Assembly (NCBI RefSeq): GCF_025561445.1
Contig: NZ_CP095096.1
Span: forward strand, 2,480,001 to 2,544,000
Direction of reading: 5' to 3'
Source of the DNA: Staphylococcus sp. IVB6181
GTDB taxonomy: Bacteria > Bacillota > Bacilli > Staphylococcales > Staphylococcaceae
Length of the DNA: 64,000 nucleotides
Made by a program: the position numbers and the translations under genes. Below are positions 51,671 through 57,814 of this stretch, one piece after another. The notes beneath the pieces were generated by a model. The model did no database searches and was not told where the DNA came from. It saw only the letters and a program-made list of their open reading frames with translations. Position 1 is the first letter of the stretch, and each line of letters begins with the position of its first letter.

Positions 51671-52882
51671 ATGCATATACTTATTGCTTTAATTGGGATT
51701 ATTTTCTTTTTAGCACTTGCATTTGTTTTCAGTTCTGATAAGAAGAATATCAAATGGAAATATGTGGGTATCTTGCTTGTCATCCAATTCATCTTCGCTT
51801 TCCTACTATTAAAAACAAATGTGGGAATTACTGTAATTGGTGGCATTGCCCATGGCTTCTCTTACCTGTTGTCTAAAGCAGCAGAAGGAGTTAATTTCGT
51901 GTTTGGAGGGTTTAAATATGTAGACCCTAAAAACCCGCCGTTCTTCTTTAACGTATTATTGCCGATCGTATTTATCTCTGCGATTATCGGGATCTTGCAA
52001 TATACGAAAATCTTACCGCTTATTATTAATGTTTTAGGTTTCTTGATTTCAAAAATCAACGGTATGGGACGTTTAGAATCTTATAATGCCGTAGCAGCTG
52101 CGATTTTAGGACAATCTGAAGTATTCATTTCATTGAAAAAACAACTGCCTTACATACCTAAGCAGCGTTTATATACTTTAACTGCTTCTGCGATGTCTAC
52201 AGTTTCCGCTTCAATTATCGGTGCATACTTTACATTATTAGATCCTAAATATGTGGTAACAGCGATTGTCTTAAACTTATTCGGCGGTTTCATTATCGCT
52301 TCAATCATCAACCCTTATACAGTGGATGAAAAAGACGATAAATTATTAGTCGAAGAGACAGGCGCAAAACAGTCGTTCTTTGAAATGTTGGGAGAATATA
52401 TTTTAGACGGCTTTAAAGTGGCAGTGATTGTAGGTGCGATGTTAATCGGTTATATCGCTATTATCGCTTTATTAAACGGTATTGTCAGCGGTATTTTCTC
52501 TGGCGTATCCGGCGGCGCAATCAAATGGGACTTCCAAACATTAATCGGATTTGTGTTTGCACCATTTGCATTCTTAACAGGTATTCCTTGGGGAGATGCA
52601 GTGAAAGCAGGCTCATTAATGGCGACTAAATTATTATCTAACGAATTCGTTGCAATGCTTGATTTAGGCAAAATGCAAGGCTTATCAGAGCGTGCAGTCG
52701 GCATTACGTCTGTATTCTTAGTATCATTTGCGAACTTCAGTTCTATCGGTATCATTTCAGGTGCCATCAAATCTTTAAACAACGAAAAAGGCGACGTAGT
52801 TGCCCGCTTCGGTCTTAAACTTTTATTCGGTGCAACACTTGTATCATTTATTTCTGCAGCAATTGCAGGATTCTTCATGTAA
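51671..52882 (+). CDS. nupC: NupC-family concentrative nucleoside transporter
   Basis: A 403-aa CNT-family membrane protein that imports nucleosides with protons or sodium. About nine to ten hydrophobic segments are visible. The family motifs GQSEVFISLK (nucleoside contacts), ASAMSTVSASIIGAY and the C-terminal SFANFSSIGIISGAI are intact. It lies divergent from ctsR, a conserved arrangement, and could supply substrates to the salvage kinases encoded elsewhere. AAGGATG is upstream. Confidence 0.94.
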   Translation: MHILIALIGIIFFLALAFVFSSDKKNIKWKYVGILLVIQFIFAFLLLKTNVGITVIGGIAHGFSYLLSKAAEGVNFVFGGFKYVDPKNPPFFFNVLLPIVFISAIIGILQYTKILPLIINVLGFLISKINGMGRLESYNAVAAAILGQSEVFISLKKQLPYIPKQRLYTLTASAMSTVSASIIGAYFTLLDPKYVVTAIVLNLFGGFIIASIINPYTVDEKDDKLLVEETGAKQSFFEMLGEYILDGFKVAVIVGAMLIGYIAIIALLNGIVSGIFSGVSGGAIKWDFQTLIGFVFAPFAFLTGIPWGDAVKAGSLMATKLLSNEFVAMLDLGKMQGLSERAVGITSVFLVSFANFSSIGIISGAIKSLNNEKGDVVARFGLKLLFGATLVSFISAAIAGFFM

Positions 52883-52890
52883 ACACCTTA

Positions 52891-53118
52891 CTACACAACG
52901 GCTTCCTTTTCAGGAGGCCGTTTTTTGCGTTGCATTTCATCGTTGACCTTGTCATCTACTAGTTTTTGCTGTTCAGGTATCAAATTTGTTTCAGTATTGT
53001 CCCCAGGTTCTGCATTTTCACCGTTTTCATTTTGTTCAGTTTGGCCAGTATTTCCATTATCTGCGAAAAATTGCAGTTTCAACTTTAATAAGCGTTCAGA
53101 TTGTAATAAGTTTGTCAT
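52891..53118 (-). pseudogene. Truncated phage scaffold protein (DUF4355-type)
   Basis: A 75-codon fragment starting MTNLLQSERLLKLKLQFFAD, the characteristic N-terminus of small siphophage scaffold proteins, then an acidic Asn/Glu-rich stretch. It ends abruptly at VNDEMQRKK and runs into the nupC terminator, so most of the protein and all capsid genes after it are gone. AGAGGTG precedes the ATG. It marks the distal edge of a prophage remnant read on the minus strand. Confidence 0.7.
52894..52930 (+). terminator. nupC terminator
   Basis: AACGGCTTCCT, a TTTC loop, AGGAGGCCGTT and a T6 run. The end of the truncated phage scaffold ORF reads through the hairpin on the opposite strand. Confidence 0.85.
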
Positions 53119-53163
53119 GTTTTGCACCTCTTATAGTATTGAGCACGGTTTGGGTATAATAAA

Positions 53164-53192
53164 AAGCCACCACATTAAATGTGATAGCTTAG
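53164..53192 (-). terminator. Terminator after the 57-aa ORF
   Basis: AGCTATCACAT pairs with ATGTGGTGGCT (two G-T pairs), followed by TTTTTAT on the minus strand. One arm contains a 14-bp sequence repeated at 53764-53777. Confidence 0.7.
53178..53191. repeat. 14-bp direct repeat, copy 1
   Basis: AATGTGATAGCTTA, identical to 53764-53777. The two copies bracket the second MuF remnant and its trailing small ORFs. Confidence 0.6.
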
Positions 53193-53362
53193 CTTAAAAT
53201 ATATTTATTTGCATAAAAATCAGATAAACTTTCATTCTTTTTAATGCATTCTTTTAAAATTAAAACTTTTTGCCGTTCGGTAGTCACTTGCATATACATT
53301 GTTTCTGGTTCTTCACCAAACTTTTTAATGTATTCTTTTAATACTTTTTCATAATTAACCAA
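53189..53362 (-). CDS. Small hypothetical protein in the phage remnant, 57 aa
   Basis: TTG start at 53362 with GGAGGTG upstream; the product is a charged helical protein (VNYEKVLKEYIKKFGEEPE at its start, SDFYANKYILS at its end). I do not recognise it. It follows a remnant of a MuF head gene, then a short ORF ending at 53355 that it overlaps. It could be an ordinary small phage ORF before the scaffold gene, or an immunity gene for a lost toxin domain (speculative). Confidence 0.5.
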   Translation of the reverse strand: MVNYEKVLKEYIKKFGEEPETMYMQVTTERQKVLILKECIKKNESLSDFYANKYILS

Positions 53363-53424
53363 TTTTCAACACCTCCACTGCAATTTCTAATAGTTTCGCA
53401 TAAAACTTGTACGATTTTGGCACC

Positions 53425-53745
53425 TCATTTTTTATTAATTCTAATGATTTTGGATCTGAATATATCTTGCCAGTTACCAACATATGGCGCTGTTGTACTT
53501 CTGCAATTCGGGTGCATAGGCGGTGCATTAACACCTGGCACCATATCTTTAACATAAAACACTTTATCGTCGTTCTGTCTGCATATCTTACTTGCGCGTT
53601 CGTCTAATTTAGCTATGAACTGGTATTATACATCATTGCCCAATGTTTCTTTATACTGCAGTTTCTGTGCTTTTGTTATGAGCAATCTTTTTGTATTGCT
53701 TACGGTTTGGTCTTGTTTCTTGCGAATTTCAGACACATATTCATA
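53425..53745 (-). pseudogene. Second MuF-type head morphogenesis gene remnant
   Basis: Read in one frame from 53745 to the stop at 53425, it encodes YEYVSEIRKKQ, SNTKRLLITKAQKLQYKETL, then after an in-frame TAA (53626-53628) FIAKLDERASKICRQNDDKV and PPMHPNCRSTTAPYVGNW. This is the C-terminal half of the SPP1 gp7/MuF head protein, with the zinc-like CRxND...HPxCR pattern. The N-terminal half is missing. After GNW the homology ends where toxin domains are normally attached; the downstream frame (DPKSLELIKNEVPKSYKFYA) is short and unrecognised. Confidence 0.75.
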
Positions 53746-53763
53746 AGGGGGTCGACCTCAATT

Positions 53764-53777
53764 AATGTGATAGCTTA
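53764..53777. repeat. 14-bp direct repeat, copy 2
   Basis: AATGTGATAGCTTA, identical to 53178-53191. Here it lacks the partner arm that makes a terminator, as if it were a recombination scar. Confidence 0.6.
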
Positions 53778-53789
53778 AAAAGTATATAA

Positions 53790-53826
53790 AAATAGCACCT
53801 TAACCGCTGTTTTTGGTTAGGTGCTT
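53790..53826 (-). terminator. Terminator after the putative immunity gene
   Basis: AGCACCTAACC and GGTTAAGGTGCT arms around a loop of about nine bases, then ATTTTTATA on the minus strand. Confidence 0.75.
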
Positions 53827-54070
53827 ACCACCATGCTACAAAATCAGTTTCGGGGAATTCGTTATTTTCTATGTTCTCTTTTATTCTTTGTATTGCATGG
53901 CCTAAATAAATAGAATAGTACCCGCCTAAACCTGATTTCGTTGCATCAACTACTTTTCTGTCTGCTAGCCTAATTGTAACTTTCCCTTGGTATTCCTCAG
54001 ATCTATCTTCAGGAAAATAATTGTAAGTGACAAAAGATTTATTTTTTTCTAGTAACTTTATTGTTAACAT
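53825..54070 (-). CDS. Putative immunity protein beside the MuF toxin domain, 81 aa
   Basis: A small acidic protein with NKSFVTYNYFPEDRSEEYQG, a central YYSIYLGHAIQRI and the ending FPETDFVAWW. I recall similar small proteins next to toxin domains in Firmicute phage and secretion loci, but cannot give a family name. Its start overlaps the end of the toxin-domain ORF by seven bases, so the two are translationally coupled, the usual layout for a toxin and its immunity protein. Intact and followed by a terminator. Function is inferred from context only. Confidence 0.6.
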   Translation of the reverse strand: MLTIKLLEKNKSFVTYNYFPEDRSEEYQGKVTIRLADRKVVDATKSGLGGYYSIYLGHAIQRIKENIENNEFPETDFVAWW

Positions 54071-54363
54071 TCAATTACCCTATCCCTTCCACTTCTTGTG
54101 AATAATTGTATTTTTTCTACAATGCTATGAGCTTTACTGTATGAATAATTATACTTGTTCATCAAATAATGTTCGAGTGCCTCATGATGCTTCAATATAA
54201 TATCTCTTTTTTTAATATTATCCCCTGCACTCAATCTATTCCAACTAAAAGCAATATTATAATCTGAATCAAAAGTTTTGAAACCATTTCTGAGTTGATA
54301 TTTGTTTTCAAACGAATGCTCGTAAACACGTTTTATTGTATTTTCATTTAGTCCTGTGTTCAT
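54064..54363 (-). CDS. Toxin-like C-terminal domain detached from a MuF head protein
   Basis: A 99-aa ORF whose product contains FDSDYNIAFSWNRL, then KHHEALEHYLM and SYSKAHSIVEK, giving an H-x-E-x3-H pattern followed by an Ala-His. I associate this layout with a toxin-like domain at the C-terminus of MuF head proteins. No Shine-Dalgarno is evident before its ATG. The frame is open upstream (KRDKRQEIINIS) and would join the preceding MuF/linker ORF if the A7 run at 54396-54402 had one more base. So it is probably a detached domain rather than an independent gene. Confidence 0.6.
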   Translation of the reverse strand: MNTGLNENTIKRVYEHSFENKYQLRNGFKTFDSDYNIAFSWNRLSAGDNIKKRDIILKHHEALEHYLMNKYNYSYSKAHSIVEKIQLFTRSGRDRVIEC

Positions 54364-54374
54364 AGATATATTTA

Positions 54375-54768
54375 TTATTTCTTGGCGCTTATCTCTTTTT
54401 TTATTTTATTGTACAATTCATCTGAAATTTCAATTCTTTTTTCCCAATATGAATCATTATTATCGTTTAAATCTTCTTCTCTTGTAGCGCCCAAAACCCT
54501 TTTTGCAGTATCGTTTTGTAATTCTATACTAATATCTTTTACATCATCATCATTCAAGCTGTACTTACCTTTTCTGTCTTTAAAGCATTTATTCCGCCAG
54601 TTTCCAATATATGGGGCTGTTGTGCTTCTGTTTGCACTCCTGCAACTTCTGTTATGAGCAATCTTATTGTAACTCGTATTGATTATACCAAAGCCTGTCC
54701 GACCAGTTTACATTGTCATAATCTGCATTAACCACTCTATGACCAAATCGGTCCACTATCTGCCTTGT
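54375..54768 (-). pseudogene. MuF-type phage head morphogenesis gene remnant with linker to a toxin domain
   Basis: Pieces of a MuF/gp7 protein appear in order but in different frames: IVDRFGHRVVNADYDNVNWS, RLLITEVAGVQTEAQ, then RSTTAPYIGNWRNKCFKDRK leading into a 60-codon acidic linker ORF (54557-54375; NDDDVKDISIELQND). About 60 residues present in the second copy (from YQFIAKLDER to HPNC) are missing between TEAQ and RSTT. The deletion joint has matching sequence (AGAAGCACAA), consistent with slippage. The linker ORF ends at a stop just past an A7 run. The capsid function is lost. Confidence 0.7.
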
Positions 54769-54811
54769 CTTTCAATGTAACAGTTATTTATAGTACTTAT
54801 ACTTTATCTCC

Positions 54812-54895
54812 TCAAATGTCATGATTCTTTTTCTTGTCCTTTATCTTTTTAATAAATAAAGGTAATAATAATAGAAGTAGAATAGGTAACTTCAT
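54812..54895 (-). CDS. 27-aa hydrophobic-basic peptide behind the bacteriocin gene
   Basis: AGGAGATGTGACTT precedes an ATG at 54895. The peptide has one hydrophobic stretch (LPILLLLLLPLFI) followed by a strongly basic tail (KKIKDKKKNHDI). It could be a bacteriocin immunity or accessory peptide, because those are often short membrane peptides, or it may be chance coding. It lies 87 bp after the bacteriocin gene, past a hairpin. Confidence 0.45.
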   Translation of the reverse strand: MKLPILLLLLLPLFIKKIKDKKKNHDI

Positions 54896-54937
54896 AAGTC
54901 ACATCTCCTTTTCTTTTAAATTCACAATCTAAAGTTT

Positions 54938-54972
54938 AAAAGAAAGGCATACAAAAGCATACCTTTCTTCCA
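54938..54972 (-). terminator. Terminator after the bacteriocin gene
   Basis: AAGAAAGG and CCTTTCTT arms with an inner AT-rich extension, then TTTTAAAC on the minus strand. Probably partial, since a ribosome binding site and ORF follow. Confidence 0.6.
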
Positions 54973-54982
54973 AACCAAATTG

Positions 54983-55153
54983 TTAATCACAAAATGTGGC
55001 CATTCCTACTAAACCACCACCCCAAAAACCAATAGGACCACCAGCAGCGCCAACCATTGCTGATCCAGCTGTACCAATTAAGCACTTAGCCATTCCGCCA
55101 CCATTTACAGATTTTAATTCTTCTAAATTTAACTTTCTTGTTTCCCACTTCAT
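54983..55153 (-). CDS. Double-glycine class II bacteriocin precursor, 56 aa
   Basis: The leader is MKWETRKLNLEELKSVNGG, fitting the consensus for peptides cut by C39-peptidase ABC exporters (hydrophobic residues at -12, -7 and -4, Gly-Gly at -2/-1). The mature part (residues 20-56) is Gly/Ala-rich, beginning GMAKCLIGTAGSAMVGAA and ending GFWGGGLVGMATFCD. It has several GxxxG-like motifs and a Cys near each end (C23, C55) that may form a disulfide. This matches the class IIb/Blp-type pore-forming peptides. AGGGGTG precedes the ATG. No exporter gene occurs in the window. Confidence 0.85.
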   Translation of the reverse strand: MKWETRKLNLEELKSVNGGGMAKCLIGTAGSAMVGAAGGPIGFWGGGLVGMATFCD

Positions 55154-55183
55154 AAAATCACCCCTAAACTATTTTATTTTAAA

Positions 55184-55198
55184 ATAAAACGTTTTCAT
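55184..55198 (-). promoter_or_regulatory. Near-consensus cre site at the bacteriocin promoter
   Basis: ATGAAAACGTTTTAT on the minus strand matches the cre consensus except for one base, and lies just after the -10, a position where CcpA would block transcription. Confidence 0.5.
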
Positions 55199-55202
55199 TT
55201 AT

Positions 55203-55232
55203 ATTATATTGTACAAATTTTATAGAAGTCAA
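55203..55232 (-). promoter_or_regulatory. Bacteriocin gene promoter
   Basis: Minus-strand TTGACT (55232-55227), an 18-bp spacer and TATAAT (55208-55203), about 50 bp upstream of the start codon. Confidence 0.75.
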
Positions 55233-55722
55233 CTTGTTTATGCACCATTAAAAAAGTGAGTAGCTGGATATTGAGGTATCCTTGGAATGCAAAACAAGTT
55301 ATCTTTATTATCGATATTCATTTGAAATTCCACATCAAAACTGCTATTTTTAAAATAAGAATATTCTAACTATTTTAACTATCGATCAAACTTTTTTCTC
55401 TCTAGCATCGATTTTTTATTTTTTGAGTTAATACATTGTCTATGAAGAATTATTGTTTGAGGGACTGAAGTCTGCAATAACACTAAAATAACTAATTGTG
55501 GTGCGAAAATAAGTGTTATCCAAAGAGACGCTTTATAGTAAGTGATTTAATGTATGTCAAAGCTAATTCTAAATGATGAACATACGCTCATCTGCTAGAG
55601 ACTGTAAATATTAGATTTTTGAACCTGAATTTAAATCGATTCACCACCCTTTCGCTGAAGATGAAACCATGGTGGGTGAAAAATTTAAATGTATATACAC
55701 AAAATAAAAAGAAGGTGTCCCT
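55233..55722. other. Gene-free AT-rich stretch with one large inverted repeat
   Basis: About 490 bp with no ORF that I can support. Near its end is a structured inverted repeat: ATTTAAAT, CGA, TTCACCACC (55640-55648) then GGTGGGTGAA (55671-55680), AA, ATTTAAAT. It lies just before a plus-strand GNAT gene and could be an old terminator or a regulator site. No attachment site, integrase or tRNA fragment was seen that would mark the end of the prophage remnant. Confidence 0.5.
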
Positions 55723-56229
55723 ATGAAATTGAATGAGATACACATCAGTAAATTCCAAGAAACAGATACACAAGCAGTTGTAGATTTAATAATCGACACG
55801 CTTAGAACGACAAACATTAAAGATGAACCGAAGGAAGATATAGAAAGTTACGCAAAAGATATCACACCTGAAAGCATTCAATATAAAGCAGAACACGTCA
55901 ATTTCTATGTTTTTAAGATGAATGATCAATTAATCGCCACAGGTGCTATTGGTCCTTATTACGGCAGTGAAACAGAATCATGTTTCTTTTCTATTTTTGT
56001 CTCTCCTGATTACCAGCAGCAAGGTATCGGAAGATTGATCATGGATACTTTGGAAGATGACTATTATTATCATCGAGCAGAGCGTCTGATTATCCCTGCT
56101 TCTATTACAGCTGTTCAATTCTATAGAAAACGCGGTTATGATTATATAAACGGCAATCAAACACCAGATCATGAGGGTCTGATATATCTTGAAAAATTTA
56201 ATTCAACACAAAGAAGCGAGCAACCTTAA
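55723..56229 (+). CDS. GNAT-family N-acetyltransferase
   Basis: A 168-aa acetyl-CoA transferase. Motif A is FVSPDYQQQGIGRLIMD (about residues 90-106), the classic Q-x-x-G-I-G; motif B is AVQFYRKRGYDY. The substrate is unknown. AAGGTG is upstream of the ATG. It is the first backbone gene after the phage and bacteriocin island, converging on pdxT. Confidence 0.85.
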   Translation: MKLNEIHISKFQETDTQAVVDLIIDTLRTTNIKDEPKEDIESYAKDITPESIQYKAEHVNFYVFKMNDQLIATGAIGPYYGSETESCFFSIFVSPDYQQQGIGRLIMDTLEDDYYYHRAERLIIPASITAVQFYRKRGYDYINGNQTPDHEGLIYLEKFNSTQRSEQP

Positions 56230-56250
56230 TGGCTGCTCGTTTTTGATTGC

Positions 56251-56829
56251 TTATACATTTGCTTTTTTACTTTCAGCAACAATATGATCAATAAAGTATT
56301 CTGTAACACGATAATCATCTGTTAATTCAGGGTGGAAAGAAACACCTAAATAGTTGCCTTCTCTCACTGCTACGATTTTATCGCCGACTGTACTTAATAC
56401 TTCGACATTGTCACTGTTTACTTTTTCGATATGCGGTGCTCTGATGAAGACCGCTTCAATATCTTCTGCAATACCGTTAATGTCTAATTCAGACTCGAAA
56501 CTGTCTACTTGGCGTCCGAATGAGTTGCGTTCAACAGTAATATCTAATTTCTTCAAGTAACCTTCTTCACCGACGATATCTTGAGCAAGGACAATTAAGC
56601 CTGCACAAGTTCCGAACATCGGCAAATCTGAATTGACTAATGCTTCTTTAAAGCCGTAGAGATTCATCAAACGGCGTAATGTCGTTGATTCTCCTCCAGG
56701 CAAAATTAAACCGTCAATTTCTTCTAATTGTTCAACACGTTTGATTGCGACACCTTCGTGACCGCTTAACTCAATATGGCGCAAGTGCTCGCGCACTGCA
56801 CCTTGCAAAGCTAATACGCCGATTTTCAT
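56251..56829 (-). CDS. pdxT: PLP synthase glutaminase subunit PdxT
   Basis: A 192-aa class I glutaminase providing ammonia to PdxS for pyridoxal 5'-phosphate synthesis. It starts [15 protein letters not shown], has LPGGEST, the nucleophile Cys75 in FGTCAGLI, and the His/Glu pair in SFHPELT. The ATG at 56829 lies one base past the pdxS stop. A start four codons upstream (56841) would overlap pdxS and is less likely. Confidence 0.95.
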   Translation of the reverse strand: MKIGVLALQGAVREHLRHIELSGHEGVAIKRVEQLEEIDGLILPGGESTTLRRLMNLYGFKEALVNSDLPMFGTCAGLIVLAQDIVGEEGYLKKLDITVERNSFGRQVDSFESELDINGIAEDIEAVFIRAPHIEKVNSDNVEVLSTVGDKIVAVREGNYLGVSFHPELTDDYRVTEYFIDHIVAESKKANV

Positions 56830-56830
56830 C

Positions 56831-57718
56831 TTACCAGCCACGCTCTTGCATACGTTCTTCTAATGATAATTGGTTAACATCTAAACCTCTCATTGCTTCA
56901 CCTAAGTCTTGAGCTAATTTACCGATGAGTTCGTAATCAGTGTAGTGTGTTGTTGCTTGAACAATTGCTTTTGCGAATTTCTCAGGATCGTCTGATTTGA
57001 AGATACCTGAACCTACGAATACACCGTCAGCACCTAATTGCATCATTAATGCAGCATCTTGAGGTGTCGCAACACCGCCTGCTGCGAAGTTAACAACTGG
57101 TAAACGGCCATTGTCTTTGATTGATTTTAAGACTTCGTATGGTGCACCGATTTCTTTTGCGAATGTCATGATTTCATCATCTGGCATTACTGTTAATTTA
57201 GCCACTTCTGAATTAACTTGACGCATATGACGTACAGCTTCAACGATGTTGCCTGTACCAGGTTCACCTTTTGTACGTAACATTGCAGCACCTTCGCCGA
57301 TACGACGTGCAGCTTCGCCTAAGTTGCGGCAGCCGCATACGAATGGTACTGTGTAGTCGCTTTTCAATAAGTGATACTCTTCATCTGCTGGTGTTAATAC
57401 TTCTGATTCATCGATATAGTCTACACCCATTGCTTCTAATACACGTGCTTCTGTGATGTGACCGATACGGCATTTAGCCATTACAGGAATAGAAACAGCA
57501 TCCATAACTTCTTGTACAATTTTAGGATTGCATGCACGTGCTACTCCGCCAGCTGCTCTGATATCTGATGGTACACGTTCAAGCGCCATAACTGCTACTG
57601 CGCCTGCTTCTTCTGCAATTTTAGCTTGTTCTGCATTGACAACGTCCATGATAACGCCGCCTTTTTGCATTTCAGCCATTCCTCGTTTTACTCGATCTGA
57701 GCCTACAATTTTAGACAT
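56831..57718 (-). CDS. pdxS: PLP synthase subunit PdxS
   Basis: A 295-aa (beta/alpha)8 synthase that makes PLP from ribose 5-phosphate, glyceraldehyde 3-phosphate and ammonia. D25 in [12 protein letters not shown]82 in VMAKCRIGH and the later Lys in [11 protein letters not shown] are the catalytic residues. It shares a 96-bp regulatory gap with pdxR. Confidence 0.96.
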   Translation of the reverse strand: MSKIVGSDRVKRGMAEMQKGGVIMDVVNAEQAKIAEEAGAVAVMALERVPSDIRAAGGVARACNPKIVQEVMDAVSIPVMAKCRIGHITEARVLEAMGVDYIDESEVLTPADEEYHLLKSDYTVPFVCGCRNLGEAARRIGEGAAMLRTKGEPGTGNIVEAVRHMRQVNSEVAKLTVMPDDEIMTFAKEIGAPYEVLKSIKDNGRLPVVNFAAGGVATPQDAALMMQLGADGVFVGSGIFKSDDPEKFAKAIVQATTHYTDYELIGKLAQDLGEAMRGLDVNQLSLEERMQERGW

Positions 57719-57738
57719 ACTAAATACCCCTTTTCTGA

Positions 57739-57767
57739 TTGATTAAATCCAGTTTAAAGGATAAACT
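57739..57767 (+). promoter_or_regulatory. pdxR promoter
   Basis: TTGATT (57739-57744), a 17-bp spacer and TAAACT (57762-57767). It overlaps the pdxS promoter face to face. Confidence 0.5.
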
Positions 57768-57782
57768 GATAGTGTTAAAGGA
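57754..57782. promoter_or_regulatory. Putative PdxR operator: two direct TTAAAGGA repeats
   Basis: Copies at 57754-57761 and 57775-57782, 21 bp apart start to start, that is two turns on one DNA face. They cover the -10 and -35 of pdxST and the spacer of pdxR, as expected for a MocR dimer binding site. Confidence 0.6.
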
Positions 57783-57786
57783 CCAA
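57758..57786 (-). promoter_or_regulatory. pdxST promoter
   Basis: Minus-strand TTGGTC (57786-57781), a 17-bp spacer and TATCCT (57763-57758). Both hexamers deviate from consensus, suiting an activated promoter. Confidence 0.5.
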
Positions 57787-57814
57787 TTTCGATAAATAAT
57801 AGGAGGTCAGTTGA

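Noticed and set aside
54382..54657. A 91-codon plus-strand ORF with hydrophobic runs
   Set aside because: It is the antisense of the MuF linker and remnant; the minus strand has the family signatures.
54996..55187. A proline-rich plus-strand ORF
   Set aside because: Exact antisense of the bacteriocin gene; the Gly/Ala codons read as Pro on the other strand. The minus strand has the leader, ribosome binding site and promoter.
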